Positions 39,210 to 42,480 of a stretch of DNA of 42,480 bases are shown here, piece after piece. The notes under the pieces are model-generated. The model made no database searches. It was not told the DNA's origin and saw only the letters and a program-made list of their open reading frames with translations. Source of the DNA: JABMRF01 sp964584985. GTDB taxonomy: Bacteria; Patescibacteriota; Patescibacteriia; UBA11705; JABHMO01. Within the stretch, counting starts at the first letter, position 1. Each line of letters begins with the position of its first letter. The position numbers and the translations under genes are program-made. The stretch is taken from NCBI GenBank assembly GCA_964584985.1, contig CAZPBK010000009.1, positions 1 through 42,480 of the forward strand. Direction: 5' to 3'.

Positions 39210-39677
39210 TTATTTTTTTTGATAGCGGGGAATAAATAGAATGATTTTGGGACTACTGAAATCACCGGAGATTTGCAAAGTATCGCGAGGGACATCTTTG
39301 TCAATTATCAGAGCAACCTTACGCCAACTGATGAGTTGAGTAGAGTTCTCTTGGTTAGCCACCAAGATGCCTTTTTTGTTTTTTTCAATTATCGGAATTT
39401 GGATTTTGCCGATAATGGCCTTCTTGGTGATGTCGCTGAAATCTTCGGGTTGGCGAAAGTATAACAAAATAAAAATCCAAATACCGGCAAGATAGAGCAA
39501 TAATTTTGTCTGAAATTCATAATGAATGAGAATTCCAAACTGGAAAAACCACAAAGCAATCAAGGTTAGCGGTTTGAAAATAAACCAACCTCCGGCTTTG
39601 CGCCAATCAATGGAAACGATTTTGAGGTTTTGACGCCCAATCAATTTGTCCAAGTTAATGTTATCAGCATTTTTCAT
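39210..39677 (-). CDS. Two-span membrane protein of unknown function with strong Shine-Dalgarno sequence
   Basis: This 155-residue protein starts at 39677, where AAAGGAGG lies six bases upstream; a longer reading from 39704 lacks support. Two close hydrophobic segments (about 31-53, FIFKPLTLIALWFFQFGIL, and about 60-77, LLYLAGIWIFILLYF) are followed by an outer or cytoplasmic part (about 78-155). That part has a beta pattern: IIGKIQIPIIEKNKKGILVAN, SWRKVALIIDKDVPRD, SPKIILFIPRYQKK. I recognise no family. Codons end in C more often than in nearby genes. It has its own promoter-like site and terminator, like the genes at 6132-6377 and 21802-22461. Confidence 0.75.
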   Translation of the reverse strand: MKNADNINLDKLIGRQNLKIVSIDWRKAGGWFIFKPLTLIALWFFQFGILIHYEFQTKLLLYLAGIWIFILLYFRQPEDFSDITKKAIIGKIQIPIIEKNKKGILVANQENSTQLISWRKVALIIDKDVPRDTLQISGDFSSPKIILFIPRYQKK

Positions 39678-39707
39678 AAAGACCTCCTTTTGGTTAAAGA
39701 ACAAATT

Positions 39708-39724
39708 TCATTATATCTTAATGA
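39708..39724. repeat. Inverted repeat at the promoter of the minus-strand membrane protein
   Basis: TCATTA and TAATGA with a 5-nt centre. It contains the possible -10 boxes of the minus-strand promoter and could be an operator. Confidence 0.5.
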
Positions 39725-39742
39725 AGATAGGATTTTTGTCAA
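39710..39742 (-). promoter_or_regulatory. Promoter for the minus-strand membrane protein
   Basis: On the minus strand TTGACA lies at 39742-39737. TAAGAT follows at 16 nt (39720-39715) and a perfect TATAAT at 21 nt (39715-39710). The first fits spacing, the second fits sequence, so the true -10 is not settled. Confidence 0.5.
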
Positions 39743-39746
39743 TGGT

Positions 39747-39775
39747 TTGCTTGTAATAGGCTTATTTGATAATAT
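39747..39775 (+). promoter_or_regulatory. Promoter for mutS
   Basis: TTGCTT (39747-39752), a 17-nt spacer, and TAATAT (39770-39775), 32 nt before the mutS ATG. Confidence 0.55.
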
Positions 39776-39807
39776 AAAAATAGAATTAAACCATTTTTTT
39801 GAAAAAT

Positions 39808-42384
39808 ATGGCGGAGTTGACGCCCATGCTTAAACAATACTATGAGATAAAGCAAAAGTATCCCAATGAACTTTTATTTTTTCGTTTAGGTGATTTTTAT
39901 GAATTGTTTGGAGATGACGCCAAAGAGGCGGCGGCTATTTTGGATATAGTTTTAACGGCCAGAAATAAGGGGAGGGAAAACGAAACGGCCATGTGCGGCG
40001 TGCCATATCATGCTGCGGAAAATTATTTATCCAAATTATTAAAAGCCGGAAAAAGGGTGGCCATTTGCGAGCAGATTAGTGATCCCAATTTACCGGGCAT
40101 TGTTAAAAGGGAAGTGGTTCAAGTGGTTACTCCGGGTACCACTTTGGTTAAAGGCACTTTGGAAAATAAAGCTAATAACTATATTGCCGGACTTTTTTAC
40201 AAAAAAGGTTTTTGGGGGGGTGCTCTGGCTGATTTAAGTACCGGAGAATTGCAGGTGGCCGAGACGGCGGACTTGAATCTTTTGGCCAATGAACTTTTTC
40301 GTTTTAATATTTCCGAAGTTATTATTACTCAAAAACTTTTTAACAATGAAGATTACCAAGAGTTTATTTCTCGCTTAAATAATCCGCATATTCATCAACC
40401 GGAATTTACCGGTAGTGGTAGTGAGTTTTTGCGAAACTGTTTTCAAGTAAAGAATTTGCAGGTTTTTGGTTTGGAAAATATGGAGAGTGGGGTCGAGGCC
40501 GGCGCTTTGCTTTTTGATTATTTACAACAGACGCAAAAAAATGATCTTAAACATTTTAAAAAAATAAAGCGTTATGTTTTTGAGGATTTTATGGCCTTGG
40601 ATGAGGCCACTATTCGTAATTTGGAAATTTTTTCTTCGGTGAGTGGACAATTTTCAGGCAGTCTGTTGTCGGTTATTGATAAAACCGTAACCGGAGCCGG
40701 CGGACGAATGTTGCGTCGTTGGCTTACCTTGCCTTTGATTAACAAAAAGGACATTGAACAGCGACATGAGGCGGTGGGCTTTTTTAAGGAAAATACTGAT
40801 TTGATAAAAAAAACAACCAAATTGTTAAAGCGGTTTAATGATTTGGAAAGGTTGGTCGGTCGGTTGGGTTGTGGACGAGGTAATGCAAGAGATTTGGCCA
40901 TTTTACGACAAAGTTTGAAGTTAATTCCAAAATTAAAGGACAACTTGGATCAAGAAAATATTGTTTGTTTGTTGAATGGATTCAAAAATAATCTCCCGGA
41001 TCTGCAAGAATTGGTTGACTTTTTGGAGATGTCAGTTGTTGAAGATCCTCCGACCATGATCAATGAAGGCGGTTTGATCGCTGACGGTTATAATCAAGAG
41101 TTGGATGAGCTTAGAAAAATATCTCGCGGAGGAAAAGATTGGTTAGCCAAACTCCAGGCTGAAGAAATAAAAAGAAGTGGTATATCTTCGTTAAAAATAA
41201 AATACAACAAGGTTTTTGGTTATTATATTGAAATCAGTAAAACCAATTTATCGCAAGTGCCGGAAAACTATATTCGTAAACAGACCTTGGTTAATGCCGA
41301 GCGTTTTATTACTCCGGAATTAAAGGAGTATGAAGAAAAAATTCTCCGAGCTGAGGAAAAAATTTTTGATTTGGAACATAAAATTTTTGAACAAATTGTG
41401 GAAAAAACAACTAAATATTTTTCTCAAATATTAAAGGCGGCGGATATTGTGGCCAGATTGGATGTGTTGGTTTCTTTGGCCTTTTTGGCTGTGGAAAAAG
41501 ATTATTGTTGTCCGGAAATTACGGATAATGGCGAGATCAATATAAAAAAAGGTCGTCATCCGGTGATTGAAGTAGTCCAAAATAAAAGGTTTGTGCCCAA
41601 TGATTTGCAAATGGCTAGTCAAAAAAATCAGTTTATTCTTTTAACCGGGCCGAATATGAGTGGTAAGTCCAGTTATTTGCGCCAAGCCGCTTTAATTGTG
41701 CTTTTGGCTCAGATCGGTTCGTTTGTGCCGGCTGAATCAGCTAAATTGTCTGTGGTTGATCGCGTTTTTACTCGCGTGGGTGCTTCGGACAATTTAAGTC
41801 AAGGAGTTTCCACTTTTATGGCGGAAATGTTGGAGGCCGGAAATATTTTAAACAATGCTACGGATAAATCTTTGATAATCCTTGATGAGTTGGGACGCGG
41901 GACTTCCACTTATGACGGATTAAGCTTGGCTTGGGCTATAATCGGGTATATTCACGAGAAAATAAAGGCTAAAACTCTTTTTGCCACTCATTACCATGAA
42001 TTAATCAAAGCGGTGGATGAATTACCCCGAGCGGAGAATTATTGTGTGGCGGTCAGTGAAAATGAAAAAGGCGTGGTTTTTTTGCACAAGATAGTCAAAG
42101 GGGCGGCTTCGGAAAGTTATGGCTTGGAAGTGGCGCGCATGGCCGGTTTGCCTGATAATTTAATTAATCAGGCCGAAGAGATTCTAAAGTCATTGGAAGG
42201 TAAAAAAAAGATAAACATTGATTTGTCTGAAAAAGAGATTCAAAAAACTTTACCTTTAAAATCCTTAGATAAACAGGAGAAACAAGTTTTGGAAGAAATA
42301 AAACAACTTAATCCTGAGGACTTAACTCCTTTGCAAGCACTAAATTTACTTTTTAAGCTAAAAAAGAGGGTGGCTAAGGAATAA
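39808..42384 (+). CDS. mutS: DNA mismatch repair protein MutS
   Basis: This 858-residue mismatch recognition ATPase shows all domains. The mismatch-binding domain has the FYE motif (30-32) in RLGDFYELFGDDA. The connector, core and clamp domains span about 125-570, with MLRRWLTLPL. The ATPase has Walker A GPNMSGKSS (614-622), then GASDNLSQGVSTFMAEM, Walker B IILDELGRGTSTYDG, and FATHYHEL. The short C-terminal dimer segment ends in QALNLLFKLKKRVAKE. I use ATG 39808; an in-frame TTG at 39799 is upstream. The next gene starts 69 nt downstream with its own promoter. Confidence 0.98.
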   Translation: MAELTPMLKQYYEIKQKYPNELLFFRLGDFYELFGDDAKEAAAILDIVLTARNKGRENETAMCGVPYHAAENYLSKLLKAGKRVAICEQISDPNLPGIVKREVVQVVTPGTTLVKGTLENKANNYIAGLFYKKGFWGGALADLSTGELQVAETADLNLLANELFRFNISEVIITQKLFNNEDYQEFISRLNNPHIHQPEFTGSGSEFLRNCFQVKNLQVFGLENMESGVEAGALLFDYLQQTQKNDLKHFKKIKRYVFEDFMALDEATIRNLEIFSSVSGQFSGSLLSVIDKTVTGAGGRMLRRWLTLPLINKKDIEQRHEAVGFFKENTDLIKKTTKLLKRFNDLERLVGRLGCGRGNARDLAILRQSLKLIPKLKDNLDQENIVCLLNGFKNNLPDLQELVDFLEMSVVEDPPTMINEGGLIADGYNQELDELRKISRGGKDWLAKLQAEEIKRSGISSLKIKYNKVFGYYIEISKTNLSQVPENYIRKQTLVNAERFITPELKEYEEKILRAEEKIFDLEHKIFEQIVEKTTKYFSQILKAADIVARLDVLVSLAFLAVEKDYCCPEITDNGEINIKKGRHPVIEVVQNKRFVPNDLQMASQKNQFILLTGPNMSGKSSYLRQAALIVLLAQIGSFVPAESAKLSVVDRVFTRVGASDNLSQGVSTFMAEMLEAGNILNNATDKSLIILDELGRGTSTYDGLSLAWAIIGYIHEKIKAKTLFATHYHELIKAVDELPRAENYCVAVSENEKGVVFLHKIVKGAASESYGLEVARMAGLPDNLINQAEEILKSLEGKKKINIDLSEKEIQKTLPLKSLDKQEKQVLEEIKQLNPEDLTPLQALNLLFKLKKRVAKE

Positions 42385-42392
42385 CAGTAAAA

Positions 42393-42421
42393 TTGTTTGT
42401 TTATTTTGGGCTTGCTATAAT
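42393..42421 (+). promoter_or_regulatory. Promoter for the gene entering at 42454
   Basis: TTGTTT (42393-42398), a 17-nt spacer, and TATAAT (42416-42421). The ATG lies 32 nt after the -10 box. No terminator is seen between mutS and this promoter. Confidence 0.65.
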
Positions 42422-42453
42422 AATAAAAGAAAAAACAAGTAATAATAAAAAAT

Positions 42454-42480
42454 ATGCTTCAAGAAAAACAAATTCCTGAT
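42454..42480 (+). CDS. Start of an unidentified gene (3' end outside window)
   Basis: ATG at 42454 opens MLQEKQIPD, with nine codons visible. It follows mutS, so mutL is a natural guess, but the visible residues do not show the MutL start pattern. There is no Shine-Dalgarno sequence. Confidence 0.5.

Noticed and set aside
39630..39833. Plus-strand ORF spanning the mutS promoter
   Set aside because: Antisense to the minus-strand gene start and overlaps the start of mutS; no family pattern.
1..42480. CRISPR arrays, tRNA or rRNA genes, insertion sequences
   Set aside because: No spaced direct repeats, no tRNA T-loop/acceptor patterns in the gaps, no transposase-like protein seen by reading; a covariance-model scan would be decisive but could not be run.
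42454..42480. Calling the last partial gene mutL
   Set aside because: Only nine residues are visible and they do not show the MutL N-terminal pattern; gene order alone is not enough.

Overview
The window reads as a stretch of a small, AT-rich, tightly packed bacterial chromosome. Its character points to Candidatus Patescibacteria (CPR), probably near the Parcubacteria. The clues are very short intergenic gaps, secreted proteins with GWAW...GW repeats, a surface protein with a peptidase-G2-like tail, a reduced type IV pilus cluster without a secretin, an ADP-forming acetyl-CoA synthetase next to PduL, and many short lysine-rich proteins of unknown function. This is an inference from gene content; no rRNA lies in the window to confirm it. 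Genes end in TAA, TAG or TGA, so UGA appears to be a normal stop. No tRNA, rRNA, CRISPR array, insertion sequence or prophage was seen.

Layout. 1-6.1 kb: the end of a YacP-like NYN protein, a broken GNAT acetyltransferase, dnaJ, a membrane-anchored protein on the minus strand, a secreted surface protein, cysS and a tRNA-dihydrouridine synthase. 6.1-14 kb: a small membrane protein and a coiled-coil protein that diverge from a 36-nt perfect palindrome, then mreB, a HEPN-like (AbiU2-like) protein, a family 4 glycosyltransferase, holB (delta prime), a beta-propeller lipoprotein, frr and glycyl-tRNA synthetase. 14-26.4 kb: a PfkB kinase, pduL and ADP-forming acetyl-CoA synthetase, murJ, lepA, an unusually GC-rich multi-span membrane protein, a 32-residue membrane peptide, recJ, a CPA2 antiporter and a ribonuclease HI. 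26.5-37.2 kb: a secreted GWAW-repeat protein, then the pilus run pilM-pilN-pilO-(PilP-like)-pilB-pilC, three pilins and a D,D-carboxypeptidase. 37.2-42.5 kb: a coiled-coil protein, mnmA, a zinc-ribbon protein, a minus-strand membrane protein, mutS and the start of another gene.

How the genes work together. Most genes serve translation (cysS, dus, frr, glyS, lepA, mnmA), DNA replication and repair (holB, recJ, mutS, rnhA-like), or envelope and shape (mreB, murJ, D,D-carboxypeptidase, glycosyltransferase). The pilus block has the inner-membrane platform, assembly ATPase and pilins. It has no PilQ, PilT or prepilin peptidase in this window. PduL and the ADP-forming synthetase form a likely acetate/ATP module.

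A pattern across the window is that nearly all genes lack a Shine-Dalgarno sequence. Only three genes have a strong one (starts at 6377 minus, 21802 plus, 39677 minus). All three encode membrane proteins, sit alone between their own promoter-like and terminator-like signals, and use more C-ending codons than their neighbours. This set, the palindrome, the HEPN-like gene and the GWAW protein are the parts most worth following up.
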